NCBI RefSeq assembly: GCF_014466985.1
Contig: NZ_AP022826.1
Location: 1,798,001-1,862,000 of the forward strand
DNA: 64,000 nucleotides
Source: Nitrosophilus labii
Lineage (GTDB): Bacteria; Campylobacterota; Campylobacteria; Campylobacterales; Nitratiruptoraceae
Reading direction: 5' to 3'
The position numbers were made by a program, and so were the translations under genes. Below, one piece after another: positions 7,327 through 15,594 of the stretch. How positions within the stretch are numbered: the stretch's first letter is position 1; each line of letters opens with the position of its first letter. Under the pieces are notes generated by a model, which did not search any database, was not told the origin of the DNA, and saw only the letters and a program-made list of their open reading frames with translations.

Positions 7327-8595
7327 ATGAAACAAACTATTACTGAAAAAATTTTTAGCGATCATGTAGGACGTGAAGTAAAAGCCGGGGAGATAGTTAG
7401 ATGTGAAATAGATATGATTATAGGAAACGACATCACAACTCCTATCTCCATAAAAGCATTCAGAGAATCAGGCGCTAAAAAACTTGCAAAGCCGGATAAC
7501 TTCGCTATCGTTATGGATCACTTTATTCCGGCAAAAGATATAGCAAGCGCAAATCAGGCAAAAATCAGTAGAGAGTTTGCGTATGAACACGATCTTAAAT
7601 ACTTTTTCGACGAAAAAGATATGGGAATTGAGCATGCACTTTTGCCTGAAAAAGGACTCATAGTTCCGGGAGACGTGATAATTGGTGCAGACTCTCATAC
7701 TTGTACACACGGAGCCTTGGGAGCTTTTGCAACGGGAATGGGTTCAACTGACCTTGCATTTGCTATGATCACTGGAACAAACTGGTTTAAAGTTCCAGAA
7801 TCTATAAAAGTTATATTGAAAGGAAAGCCCGGTGACTTTATATACGGAAAAGATATTATTTTAGAACTCATCAGAAGAATAGGCGTTGACGGTGCATTAT
7901 ACAAAGCTTTGGAGTTTACAGGAGATACAGTAGTCTATCTAAGTATGGATGATAGATTTAGTCTATGCAATATGGCTATAGAAGCGGGAGCTAAAAACGG
8001 TATTATCGCAGTTGACAAGGTAACAAAAGAGTTTTTGGCCGATAAAAACTTAAAACATGAACCAAAGTTCCACTACTCAGATGAAGATGCAAACTATGTA
8101 CAAACAATAGAGATTGATGTGGAAAAATTAGAACCTGTTATAGCTTTCCCTCATCTTCCTAGCAATGGAAGACCTATAAGCGAAGCAGCGAAAATGGATC
8201 TGAAAGTAGATCAAGTTTTCATTGGAAGCTGCACCAACGGAAGGCTAAGTGACCTTGCTATCGCAGCCGAAATAGTAAAAGGCAAAAAAGTAGCGCGCCA
8301 TACAAGAATGATAGTTACCCCAGCAACTCAAAAAATACTAAAAGAGGCAGAAAAGCTCGGGATTATAGATACTTTGATAGATGCTGGCGCGGTTGTTAGC
8401 AATCCAACTTGCGGCGCATGTCTTGGAGGCTATATGGGGATTTTGGCCGATAACGAAAGATGCGTCTCCACTACAAATAGAAACTTTGTAGGAAGAATGG
8501 GTGCTAGAACTAGTGAAATTTACTTGGCAAACTCTGCCGTCGCTGCTGCAAGTGCGATTGCAGGAAAGATTGCAGATCCAAGAGAGATAAATTAG
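7327..8595 (+). CDS. leuC: 3-isopropylmalate dehydratase large subunit
   Basis: Catalytic [4Fe-4S] subunit of isopropylmalate isomerase in leucine synthesis. It is an aconitase-family protein of 422 residues, the length of the short bacterial/archaeal LeuC type. Cluster ligands are visible in IGADSHTCTHG, IGSCTNGR and NPTCGACLGG. Substrate and fold motifs such as GTNWFKVP and RMGA are intact. The start at 7327 is chosen over an in-frame ATG at 7291 because AAAAGG sits seven bases upstream and the extra residues (LKYQKFFKR) match nothing in the family. The small subunit leuD is not adjacent. Homoaconitase-type enzymes are similar, so the substrate call rests on family length and motifs. Confidence 0.9.
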   Translation: MKQTITEKIFSDHVGREVKAGEIVRCEIDMIIGNDITTPISIKAFRESGAKKLAKPDNFAIVMDHFIPAKDIASANQAKISREFAYEHDLKYFFDEKDMGIEHALLPEKGLIVPGDVIIGADSHTCTHGALGAFATGMGSTDLAFAMITGTNWFKVPESIKVILKGKPGDFIYGKDIILELIRRIGVDGALYKALEFTGDTVVYLSMDDRFSLCNMAIEAGAKNGIIAVDKVTKEFLADKNLKHEPKFHYSDEDANYVQTIEIDVEKLEPVIAFPHLPSNGRPISEAAKMDLKVDQVFIGSCTNGRLSDLAIAAEIVKGKKVARHTRMIVTPATQKILKEAEKLGIIDTLIDAGAVVSNPTCGACLGGYMGILADNERCVSTTNRNFVGRMGARTSEIYLANSAVAAASAIAGKIADPREIN

Positions 8596-8665
8596 TTAGT
8601 ATCGGTATATTTAGTATATTGGGACTCTTTTTTCCCCAATATACTAATAACAAATAGACTAATAA
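8594..8665. terminator. Heptamer-word hairpin after leuC
   Basis: From the leuC stop onward, TTAGTATATTGGG-type words (8596-8631) face CCCCAATATACTAATA-type words (8635-8665), with a TTTTTT stretch between the arms. The pairing GTATATTGG/CCAATATAC is perfect at its core. It fills the gap between leuC and sfsA and leaves sfsA with almost no leader of its own. Confidence 0.6.
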
Positions 8666-8668
8666 ACA

Positions 8669-9358
8669 ATGATACTATTTGACCTCAAATCATTAGGACA
8701 ACTAACTACAGGCTTTTTAATAGTAAGAAAAAACCGTTTCTTAGCTACCGTAAACGTAAAAGACAAAACCAAAAAAGTTCATATCGCAGATACGGGAAGA
8801 CTTGAAGAGATACTTACTCCTTCCCGAGAACTTCTTTTACTAAAAAATAGAGAAGGATTAAAAACCCACTACACTCTTTTGGCCGCGAAAATGGAAGAGG
8901 GGTGGGTTTTGATAAACACTAAACTTCACTCTCAAATAGCGTATGAAGCCATAAAAAACGGCATTTTGGGTTTTGTCCCACAGGATATAAAAAAAGAGGT
9001 TTCGTATAAAAAGAGTAGATTCGACTATCTAGTTGATAATGCCTTGGTCGAACTAAAAGGATGCTCTTTGGTTGAAAAAAATATATGTCTCTTTCCAAAC
9101 GCTCCAACTTCAAGGGGCGTTAAACACTTAAAAGAGCTTATAGAAGCCAAAAATGAAGGATATAACGCTTTTTTGCTCATTATGGCGGTTAGAAAATGTA
9201 ACTGCTTTCAACCGCATCCATTTCGCGACGAAGAGTTTAAAAAAGTTTTTTGGGAAGCTTTGCAAAAAGGAATCGAGTTTAAAGGATTTTTTGTTAAAAT
9301 AGATGAAAACCTAAACGTAATTTATAATGGGGAGTTAAGTCTTTGCAAAAAATTTTAG
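8669..9358 (+). CDS. sfsA: SfsA family DNA/RNA-binding protein
   Basis: Homologue of the sugar fermentation stimulation protein SfsA, with an OB-like N-terminal part and a nuclease-like C-terminal fold; its molecular role is poorly defined. The 229 residues match the family. Characteristic blocks are HIADTGRLEEIL, a central SRFDYLV followed by VELKGCSLV, FPNAPTSRGVKHL and CNCFQPH. No good ribosome-binding site precedes ATG 8669, and the heptamer hairpin ends a few bases before it. It overlaps mobA by 16 bases. Confidence 0.9.
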   Translation: MILFDLKSLGQLTTGFLIVRKNRFLATVNVKDKTKKVHIADTGRLEEILTPSRELLLLKNREGLKTHYTLLAAKMEEGWVLINTKLHSQIAYEAIKNGILGFVPQDIKKEVSYKKSRFDYLVDNALVELKGCSLVEKNICLFPNAPTSRGVKHLKELIEAKNEGYNAFLLIMAVRKCNCFQPHPFRDEEFKKVFWEALQKGIEFKGFFVKIDENLNVIYNGELSLCKKF

Positions 9359-9954
9359 ATATACCTTGCGTTATATTTGCCGGTGGCAAAAGTTCTCGAA
9401 TGGGCAAAGATAAATCTTTGCTCCCATTTGAAGATAGCTCTCTCGTAAAATTTCAATATGAAAGACTAAAAGAGATTTTCAGCGAAGTTTGCATATCTAC
9501 TAAAATAGACAAATTTGATTTTAAAGCTCCTATGATTTTTGACAAAAGTGACATTTTTGCTCCGACGGTCGCTTTTAAAGCGATATTTGAAAAGTTTGAT
9601 AATTTTTTTGCAATCAGCGTAGATACTCCTTTTGTAGACGAAGAAGTAATTAAAAAGTTAATAAACGTGTATAAAGATAACAAAACTATAGACGCTGTTA
9701 TCGCTAAAACCAAATTTCCTCATCCGCTTATAGGAATCTACCAAAAATCTATCTTACCTATTATAAAAAGAGAGATAGAAAAAGAAAACTACAAACTAGG
9801 CTATATTTTAAAGAGTTCAAACACTATTTTTGTTGAATTTGAAGAAGAGGAGAAGTTTTTCAACATAAACTATCCCGATGATTATAAAAACGCCCTGCTA
9901 AAATCTACTCAAATATCGCATAAATCAAATCGAAACTCGCTATTTCTTTCATAA
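9343..9954 (+). CDS. mobA: Molybdenum cofactor guanylyltransferase
   Basis: Adds GMP to molybdopterin to form the guanine dinucleotide cofactor used by nitrate and formate enzymes. The nucleotidyltransferase start IFAGGKSSRMGKDKSLLPF (residues 11-29) is diagnostic, and SVDTPFVDEEVI gives the metal-binding Asp region. It starts at TTG 9343, with GGGGAG eight bases upstream and inside the sfsA 3' end. The length of 203 residues is normal. The last residues (SHKSNRNSLFLS) are encoded opposite the shifted tail of the Uma2 gene, so the C-terminus overlaps an antisense relic. Confidence 0.9.
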   Translation: MQKILDIPCVIFAGGKSSRMGKDKSLLPFEDSSLVKFQYERLKEIFSEVCISTKIDKFDFKAPMIFDKSDIFAPTVAFKAIFEKFDNFFAISVDTPFVDEEVIKKLINVYKDNKTIDAVIAKTKFPHPLIGIYQKSILPIIKREIEKENYKLGYILKSSNTIFVEFEEEEKFFNINYPDDYKNALLKSTQISHKSNRNSLFLS

Positions 9955-10384
9955 ATTTTTTTGTAACTATAATCTTTCAGTTTAATTTTAAAATCTGGAT
10001 ACGCTAAAATATATAATATTTAACACCCTCTTTTGCATAAAGTTCAAATTTTATATCTTCATCTTTAGTAGCGCTAGATTTTGATACTATTTCAATAATA
10101 ATTTTTGGAGTAGTTTTTGGATATTCTTCAATATCTTCGCAATATATTGCCAAATCCGGCCTTACAACATTTTTTTCGTCCACTATCCAATCAAGCTTAG
10201 GATAAACATCACATTCACAATTTTCTAACTCTTCATCAAATACTCTTAAAAGTTTTGACATTAATTTTTGATGTTTTCCGCTGGGACTTAGAGACATTGC
10301 AAAAGGATAACCCTCAATCAACTCCCAATCTCCTTGCCAAAGCTTATAATCTTCATATGCATATTTTGGAGGATTTATACTCAT
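9909..10384 (-). pseudogene. Uma2-family endonuclease-like gene broken by a frameshift
   Basis: Uma2 (DUF820) proteins have a restriction-endonuclease-like fold and usually about 180-190 residues. The intact frame from ATG 10384 gives 126 residues with the family core (YPKLDWIVDEKNVVRPDLAI, then IIIEIVSKSS) and stops at 10004, straight after GVKYYIF. In another frame the expected continuation LAYPDFKIKLKDYSYKKIY runs on to a TGA at 9911-9909, giving a normal-length protein. The shift falls in the T/A run near 10007-10020. The tail overlaps the mobA 3' end on the other strand. It may be a recent mutation or a sequencing error. The start lies 2 bases after the stop of the upstream gene. Confidence 0.7.
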
Positions 10385-10386
10385 AA

Positions 10387-10845
10387 TTAATCCTTTAAAA
10401 TCCTTTTAGCCTCTTTTTCATTAAACTCCTTATATATTTTATCTAAAACTTTGAAGTTTCTATCTATAAAAAAATCTACATTTTTCACACTCTTTTTAAA
10501 TTTTTTATAATACTCTTTCGCCTTTTGCTTATCGCCTTTTATAAGATATACGTCCGCAATATACTCATATGCATAATTTTCTTTCATCTTAACGGCCTTT
10601 TTGGCGGCTTCAAGGGACTTTTGCGGCTCTAAAGACAAAAGATAGTACCAAGCGGCTTTTCCGTAAACTTTTGTATCGTTAAGATAGTCTGCGTAATCTT
10701 TGCAATGCCCTTTTTTCGAAGTATCCCCTTTTTTAGCAACATAGTAGTTACACTGCATCTCCGCTCTATTTAGATTGCATTTTGTGCAAACTTTTGAGGA
10801 AGCTAATAAAATAAGTGGTAAAATAGCAATAAATATTTTTTTCAT
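10387..10845 (-). CDS. Small exported cysteine-containing TPR-like protein
   Basis: A 152-residue protein with a signal peptide at residues 1-15 (MKKIFIAILPLILLA). A mature N-terminal segment with four cysteines (VCTKC, MQC, HCKDY) is followed by helical TPR-like repeats (EAAKKAVKMKENYAYEYIADVYLIK and similar). It is probably periplasmic, with possible disulfides or metal binding. TAGGAG lies upstream of ATG 10845. It forms an operon with the Uma2 gene, and its start is only 22 bases from the divergent Dabb gene. The function is unknown. Confidence 0.65.
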   Translation of the reverse strand: MKKIFIAILPLILLASSKVCTKCNLNRAEMQCNYYVAKKGDTSKKGHCKDYADYLNDTKVYGKAAWYYLLSLEPQKSLEAAKKAVKMKENYAYEYIADVYLIKGDKQKAKEYYKKFKKSVKNVDFFIDRNFKVLDKIYKEFNEKEAKRILKD

Positions 10846-10867
10846 AAATCACTCCTAAAGGGTAAAT

Positions 10868-11149
10868 ATGATAAAACATATAGTTTTTATGAAGTTTCCT
10901 GATTTTAGTTTAGCAAAAATTGCTAAAGAGAAACTTTTAAGCATGAAAGGAAATATCGAGGTTCTAAAAGATATAGAAGTGGGACTTGATTTTTCAAGAA
11001 GTGAGAGAAGTTACGACTTGGCTTTAGTTACGGTTTTTGAAAATAAAGATAATTTAGAAAAATATCGTATTCATCCTTATCATCAAGAAATAGTAAAATG
11101 GCTAAAAGAAAATAACACACAAACAAAGGTGGTTGATTATGAAATCTGA
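10868..11149 (+). CDS. Dabb (stress-responsive A/B barrel) family protein
   Basis: A 93-residue dimeric alpha-beta barrel protein of the Dabb family, function in bacteria unclear. It starts IKHIVFMKF, with the conserved H-x-V-x-x-K pattern, has a central [17 protein letters not shown], and ends [11 protein letters not shown], both typical of the family. AAAGGG precedes the ATG. The stop overlaps the moaC start by 11 bases, suggesting co-transcription with molybdenum cofactor synthesis. Confidence 0.82.
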   Translation: MIKHIVFMKFPDFSLAKIAKEKLLSMKGNIEVLKDIEVGLDFSRSERSYDLALVTVFENKDNLEKYRIHPYHQEIVKWLKENNTQTKVVDYEI

Positions 11150-11618
11150 CCTAACTCATCTTGACGAAAAAAAACGGCCAAAAATGGTTGATGTCGGCGA
11201 AAAGAGTGAGACCGAAAGAGTAGCGGTTGCAAGCGGTATAATCCAGATGAGCCTAGAGGCATATCAAGCTATCATAAACCAGACTACTAAAAAAGGTGCA
11301 GTTTTGCATACAGCTATCATTGCGGCTATTATAGGCGCTAAAAAAACACCGGATCTTATACCTATGTGCCACCCTCTCCTTCTAACATCTATAAACTGTG
11401 ATATTGAAGAACTTCCCGAACTTCCTGGATTTAAACTTTATGTAACCTGCAAACTCAAGGGAAGAACCGGCGTGGAAATGGAAGCTTTAACCGGTGTAAG
11501 TATCGGACTTTTAACTATTTACGACATGGTAAAAGCTATAGATAAAGGAATGGTTATAAAAAATATTCAACTCGAAAAAAAGAGCGGTGGGAAAAGTGGA
11601 GATTTTGTAAGAAGTTAG
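11139..11618 (+). CDS. moaC: Cyclic pyranopterin monophosphate synthase
   Basis: Converts the MoaA product into cyclic pyranopterin monophosphate, the first committed stage of molybdopterin synthesis. Family motifs are [23 protein letters not shown] and [19 protein letters not shown], with catalytic Lys residues in the last part (VKAIDKGM). ATG 11139 is chosen over the in-frame TTG at 11133 because AAAGGTGG is correctly spaced from it. The 159-residue length is normal. With mobA, this is the second molybdenum cofactor gene in the region. Confidence 0.95.
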   Translation: MKSDLTHLDEKKRPKMVDVGEKSETERVAVASGIIQMSLEAYQAIINQTTKKGAVLHTAIIAAIIGAKKTPDLIPMCHPLLLTSINCDIEELPELPGFKLYVTCKLKGRTGVEMEALTGVSIGLLTIYDMVKAIDKGMVIKNIQLEKKSGGKSGDFVRS

Positions 11619-11682
11619 TTATTGGTATATTGGTTATTTGGAATTAGTAAAAATCCTAATATACCAAATATACCTATTACAA
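11617..11682. terminator. Heptamer-word hairpin between convergent moaC and the DUF493 gene
   Basis: TTATTGGTATATTGG-type words (11619-11640) face CCTAATATACCAAATATACC words (11655-11680). TTGGTATA and TATACCAA pair with 7-base phasing. It lies between two convergent stop codons and reaches into the last codons of the DUF493 gene, so it could terminate both. Confidence 0.6.
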
Positions 11683-11946
11683 CACCATCTTAACATCTTT
11701 ATGCTCTTTTAGTTCTTTGAAGAGTCTCTCCCTCTCCTCTTCGCTATGAACAAATATATCCGCATTAAAACTTTGATATTTTCCTTTGTTGCTTATTTTT
11801 GAAAAGGAGATGGTACAAGTTAAACCTTTTGCTACATCTTCTATCGCTTCTCTCGTTTTTTTGGCATTTTCGCCTATAACTTTATATCTCCAAATAGTTG
11901 GATACTCTATCTTCACTTTTTCTTTAAAATCTTTCATTTCTTTCAT
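11677..11946 (-). CDS. DUF493 (YbeD-like) protein
   Basis: An 89-residue ferredoxin-like ACT-type fold protein of the DUF493/YbeD family. The characteristic pattern is YPTIWRYKVIG near the N-terminus, a middle alpha-helix with amides, then KYQSFNADIFVHSEEERERLF and a terminal strand. In enterobacteria the homologue acts near lipoate metabolism, but no lipoate gene is seen here. Divergent from the helicase gene, it has a 250-base shared upstream region. Confidence 0.82.
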   Translation of the reverse strand: MKEMKDFKEKVKIEYPTIWRYKVIGENAKKTREAIEDVAKGLTCTISFSKISNKGKYQSFNADIFVHSEEERERLFKELKEHKDVKMVL

Positions 11947-12000
11947 TTTGACTCCTTAATTAAGTTTATATTTATTTATATTATACCAAATTAGAGAAAA

Positions 12001-12022
12001 AAACTTAAGAGCATTTAAGTTT
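12001..12022. promoter_or_regulatory. Perfect palindrome upstream of the helicase gene
   Basis: AAACTTAA (12001-12008) and TTAAGTTT (12015-12022) form 8-base arms around GAGCAT, just upstream of the candidate -10 box at 12030-12035. The position suits an operator overlapping the -35 region. The flanking A and T runs also give it the look of an AT-rich bidirectional terminator, but no gene ends here. Confidence 0.45.
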
Positions 12023-12029
12023 TTGGCGC

Positions 12030-12035
12030 TATAAT
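12030..12035 (+). promoter_or_regulatory. Candidate -10 box and long leader of the helicase gene
   Basis: TATAAT at 12030-12035 would start transcription near 12042, giving a leader of about 155 bases before ATG 12197. The leader contains a repeated GGCGCT (12025-12030 and 12054-12059) and no open frame. Long structured leaders are known for cold-inducible DEAD-box helicase genes in other bacteria; for this one it is inference. Confidence 0.45.
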
Positions 12036-12196
12036 ATCGTAATGCCTTTGATAGGCGCTTTGTTAAACGATTCGATCTCCTTATCACCTCTATTGATACA
12101 GCCTCTTGGCAAAAATCATTTGCTTTTAGATGTGACTTTCGATTGAACGTTTAGATTCGCACATCGAAGGTAAATTTTTTTTTACAAAGAGACAAA

Positions 12197-13603
12197 ATGA
12201 CATTTCAAGATTTCAATCTTAAGCCACAAATTCAAAAAGCTATCGATTTAGCTGGATTCAAAGAACCAAGCCCTATACAAAGAGAATCAATCCCGGTAAT
12301 TCTTACCGGACGCGATATAGTTGGACAAGCTCATACAGGAACTGGAAAAACTGCCGCATTCGCTCTGCCTATGCTAAATATGCTAGAAATAAACGACGAA
12401 GTTGAAGGTTTGATAATCGTACCTACAAGAGAGCTAGCAACTCAAGTAAGCGACGAAGTTTTTAGACTTGGCAAATTTTTAGGCATAAAAACAGCTACAG
12501 TTTATGGAGGAAGCTCTTATTCAAGACAGCTTCACCACATAGAGAGCGCTTCTGTAGTAGTTGCGACTCCCGGAAGACTACTTGATCTTTTAAAAAGCGG
12601 TAAAATCGAGTTAAATCCAAGCTTTGTAGTTTTGGATGAAGCAGATGAGATGCTCGATATGGGATTTTTGGATGATATCAAAGCGATTTTTGAATTTTTA
12701 CCTTCAAATAGACAGACAATGCTCTTTAGCGCTACAATGCCAAACGAAATAAAAGAACTAGCTTCTAAGATACTTTACAATCCGGCGTTTATCTCAATAA
12801 CCAAAAATGAAGTGACGAACGAAAATATAAAACAGTATTACTATGTTGTAGATGAAAGAGAAAGAGACGAAGCACTTATAAGACTTTTGGACTATAAAGC
12901 TCCTTCAAAAGCTATTATCTTTTGCAGAATGAAAGTAGAAGTTGATAGACTAAATGAGTTTCTAAACGCTCAGGGAATAAGCGCAAAAGGTCTGCACGGA
13001 GATATGCAGCAGCGCCAACGTGAAGATGTTATACAATCATTCAAAAAAGGAAATACAGAAATACTCATAGCTACCGACGTGGCGGCTAGGGGTCTAGATA
13101 TTAGCGATGTTACGCACGTTTTTAATTATCATATACCTTTTGATCCGCAAAGCTATGTCCACAGAATCGGAAGAACAGGAAGAGCCGGAAGGGAGGGGAT
13201 TGCCATATCTTTAGTTACTCCCCACGAATTTAAACAGCTTCTTCGTATACAAAAAGCTGTAGGAAGCGCTCTTATAAATAAGGAGATCCCAACAAGTAGT
13301 GAACTAAAAGAAAAAAAGCAGAACTCTACCTTAGAAAGAGTTTTAGCAACGCAAATTTCCACCGAAGCTATAGAGCTTATAAATCTGCTTGAAGCTCAAA
13401 CAGATCTATCTACTATCGCGCTCAAGCTTGCCTCAATGGTTATAGAGGATGAAAAAGTAGCGGGAAGAGAAAAAATCGGCAAAAGCAAAAAAGAGATAGA
13501 GAGACTTATCAGACAGTTTGAAAATGAAAAAAGAAGACCAAACAGAGCAAGGAACTCATTCACTAGAGGACAAAGAAAAAGTCCAAGAACTAGAAGACAC
13601 TAA
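12197..13603 (+). CDS. DEAD-box ATP-dependent RNA helicase
   Basis: Unwinds RNA duplexes; probably acts in ribosome assembly, RNA decay and cold adaptation, as DeaD/CsdA does. The 468-residue protein has all core motifs: Q motif (FKEPSPIQRE), motif I AHTGTGKT, Ia PTRELA, II VLDEADEMLDMGF, III SATMP, and in domain 2 ATDVAARGLD and HRIGRTGRAGR. After residue 360 comes an accessory helical region, then a basic tail rich in Arg (RRPNRARNSFTRGQR), a common RNA-binding extension. CsdA is the nearest well-known relative, but its RNA-binding domain is not clearly recognisable here. Confidence 0.94.
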   Translation: MTFQDFNLKPQIQKAIDLAGFKEPSPIQRESIPVILTGRDIVGQAHTGTGKTAAFALPMLNMLEINDEVEGLIIVPTRELATQVSDEVFRLGKFLGIKTATVYGGSSYSRQLHHIESASVVVATPGRLLDLLKSGKIELNPSFVVLDEADEMLDMGFLDDIKAIFEFLPSNRQTMLFSATMPNEIKELASKILYNPAFISITKNEVTNENIKQYYYVVDERERDEALIRLLDYKAPSKAIIFCRMKVEVDRLNEFLNAQGISAKGLHGDMQQRQREDVIQSFKKGNTEILIATDVAARGLDISDVTHVFNYHIPFDPQSYVHRIGRTGRAGREGIAISLVTPHEFKQLLRIQKAVGSALINKEIPTSSELKEKKQNSTLERVLATQISTEAIELINLLEAQTDLSTIALKLASMVIEDEKVAGREKIGKSKKEIERLIRQFENEKRRPNRARNSFTRGQRKSPRTRRH

Positions 13604-13610
13604 AAAAATA

Positions 13611-13695
13611 TTTAGTATATTGGTCTATTTGTATATTAGGGTAAAAAATCCAATTTCCCTATACACCAATAACCAATATACTAATTTACTAACAT
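13611..13695. terminator. Heptamer-word hairpin after the helicase gene
   Basis: TTTAGTATATTGGT...TATTAGGG words (13611-13641) face TCCCTATACACCAATAACC and ATATACTAA words (13656-13695). The arms are complementary in 7-base steps, with an A-rich loop. It fills most of the gap between the helicase stop and the coiled-coil gene. Confidence 0.55.
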
Positions 13696-13750
13696 CTCCA
13701 TCAACTAATAAAATGCTATAATATCTAAAATCTCAAAACAAAGGTTTCCT

Positions 13751-14713
13751 ATGCAAGCAAAAATAGAGAATATATTAAAAGAAGATGATTTAAAAGAGGC
13801 GATATCAATACTTATAGAGGAAATCAAAAAAGAGAAAGAAAAACATATACAAGAACTCATTTTAGAGATTGATAGATTAAACAGAGAAATAGAGCATGAA
13901 AAAGAGGACCTAAAACTAAAGCTCAAAGAGACATTCGAAATTTTGGAAAATCTAGCCCAAGAGCTTGATGGTGACAAAAAAGAGGAGTTTATAAAAGCAA
14001 TAGAGGTTAACAAACTCAAAACTCTGGAATTTTTGGGAATACTAAAAGAGACTACAGAAGCAGCAATCATCGCTGCTTTAGAAAAAAACGAAGATATAGA
14101 AGAGACTGTAAAAGAGATAACCAAAAATCTGGCTTTTGAAACAATAGATATAAAAGTGGATGCAGCACATATCAAAGATGTCTCCATCGCCATTTTATCT
14201 GTAGCAGCAGATATAGCAAGCGTATCCATAAACTATAGCGACGAAATTCTTAGTGGAACAGTACAAGGTGTTAAAACTGGTATCTTAAAATCTATAGAAA
14301 AATTTAAAGAGTCTATAGAGTTTACCCCTCTTGAAGCTAGAGAGATAATCATAGACAATTACGATAAAATCATAAAAGATTTAGAAAATGTAGATGATCT
14401 TTATATATCTTGCATTAAAGAGGTAGCTCACAATAGCGAAGCAGGCATAAAAGAAAAGCTACTAAAACTTGCCGAAGAACTCCAAAGCACTATGTATAAA
14501 CTAAAAAATGCGGCACAAGAGACTATAGAGATTTTTAAGACAAAATTTAGCGATCTTGCCAAAGAAGCTGCTTCTACAACATCTATTTTCAAAGAGAAAG
14601 CCGAAGAGGCAAAAAAACTTGGAGCTAGAGCTTTCATGATCGCAAAAGCTGCCATAGATGGAGCCATTAAAGGAGCAAAAGATGCTATAACAAAGGAAAA
14701 AGATGAAAAGTAG
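13751..14713 (+). CDS. Helical coiled-coil protein of unknown function
   Basis: A 320-residue, almost wholly helical, acidic/lysine-rich cytoplasmic protein with no signal peptide. Residues about 1-75 are a coiled coil (repeated EIKKEKEKHIQEL-type heptads). The middle contains AIIAALEKNEDIEETV and alanine-rich amphipathic stretches, and the C-terminus (about 265-315) has phasin-like Ala/Lys repeats (KEKAEEAKKLGARAF). No enzyme motif is visible. Its stop overlaps the start of the BON-domain gene by 11 bases, so they form a pair. The family cannot be named confidently; it may be specific to Campylobacterota. Confidence 0.65.
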   Translation: MQAKIENILKEDDLKEAISILIEEIKKEKEKHIQELILEIDRLNREIEHEKEDLKLKLKETFEILENLAQELDGDKKEEFIKAIEVNKLKTLEFLGILKETTEAAIIAALEKNEDIEETVKEITKNLAFETIDIKVDAAHIKDVSIAILSVAADIASVSINYSDEILSGTVQGVKTGILKSIEKFKESIEFTPLEAREIIIDNYDKIIKDLENVDDLYISCIKEVAHNSEAGIKEKLLKLAEELQSTMYKLKNAAQETIEIFKTKFSDLAKEAASTTSIFKEKAEEAKKLGARAFMIAKAAIDGAIKGAKDAITKEKDEK

Positions 14714-15176
14714 CCTTTTATTTTCAACTATTTTTGTTATTTTTAGTCTTAACTTAGTAGCCAAAGACTCTTATGACCTAAACCAGACAGCAAAAGAGAT
14801 ATTAGATAAAGCCTATAAAATGTTTGAAGAGTCCAAAAAAATAATAGAATCATACTCCAATCCAACTCAAGAGGCTATACCTCAAACAGAAAAAGGTTTC
14901 TCGCTTTATTATAAAGTTATCAAAAATAGTGCAAATGTTGAAGAAAGAAATGATTTTTTAATCATAACACAGATAAAATACAAAATAGATCTTGAAAAAG
15001 AGCTCTCTATAGGAGATATTTTAGTAAAATCTAACGGTGGCACTGTTGAGCTATACGGCAAAACAGACTTTAAAGAGAAAGCAGATAAAATTATTGACAT
15101 TGCTCTAAAAACAAAAGGCGCTAAAAAGGTAGTATTCTATCTGATTATTTTTCAACGGGAGGTAATTTCTCTATAG
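14703..15176 (+). CDS. Exported BON-domain-like protein
   Basis: A 157-residue protein with a signal peptide (MKSSLLFSTIFVIFSLNLVA, cleaved near residue 20). A helical segment spans about residues 25-60. The C-terminal part (about 80-148) fits a BON domain: hydrophobic strand/helix alternation, then ILVKSNGGTVELYG, and a final GAKKVVFYLII. The last residues (FQREVISL) look unlike the family and lie over the 3' end of the opposing EAL fragment, so the natural C-terminus may have been altered by a rearrangement. It probably sits at the outer membrane or periplasm; translationally coupled to the coiled-coil gene. Confidence 0.6.
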   Translation: MKSSLLFSTIFVIFSLNLVAKDSYDLNQTAKEILDKAYKMFEESKKIIESYSNPTQEAIPQTEKGFSLYYKVIKNSANVEERNDFLIITQIKYKIDLEKELSIGDILVKSNGGTVELYGKTDFKEKADKIIDIALKTKGAKKVVFYLIIFQREVISL

Positions 15177-15390
15177 GTAAAGGTTTTCCTATATAGTATC
15201 CTTGGGAGTAGTCTACTCCTATATCTTCAACTTTTTGCTGGATATCTTTTTCGCTTACAAATTCCGCTATTGTTTTAATACCCAAATCTTTTGTAAAATG
15301 AACAATTGCCTTAACAAGTGCCTCTGATTTTTCATCTTTCATCCCAAATTTCTCATTAGATAATGATAAAATATTAAACCTACCATACAA
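15145..15390 (-). pseudogene. C-terminal fragment of an EAL-domain c-di-GMP phosphodiesterase
   Basis: The frame encodes the last part of an EAL domain: ALVKAIVHFTKDLGIKTIAE, followed by FVSEKDI and then GVDYSQGYYIGKPL, which are the closing motifs of the c-di-GMP phosphodiesterase fold. Everything upstream (the EAL motif itself, the metal-binding Asp/Asn residues, any sensor domain) is missing. Homology ends near 15345, where transposase-like remnants take over. It is therefore not expected to be active. It overlaps the opposing BON gene by 32 bases, consistent with a deletion that joined the two. Confidence 0.75.
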
Positions 15391-15534
15391 GCGGAAAAAC
15401 TAAAGGGAAGAGGGACTAACCAAATAGGTGAATTGAAGATTGGGTATATAGACAAGAATATTGCGCCATTTGGAGGGATGAAAATATTAAACCCAGATTT
15501 TGCAATAGAGTTCTTCTTGAATAAGAAAATTTAA
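15370..15534 (+). pseudogene. N-terminal transposase remnant (possibly IS1380-like)
   Basis: An open stretch reading ELKIGYIDKNIAPFGGMKIL resembles the N-terminal PFGG/HGGL region of IS1380-type and related DDE transposases, then stops at 15532-15534. No complete gene surrounds it. The assignment rests on one short motif, so it is tentative. Confidence 0.35.
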
Positions 15535-15594
15535 TGATATTATTTTGAAGTTTATCTTTTTTCTCAACTAAAAAGCGATAAAAGTTATCCAAAT

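Noticed and set aside
13705-14229. Ser/Phe-rich minus-strand frame opposite the coiled-coil gene
   Set aside because: Its composition is the expected reverse image of a Lys/Glu-rich coding strand. There is no ribosome-binding site or domain.
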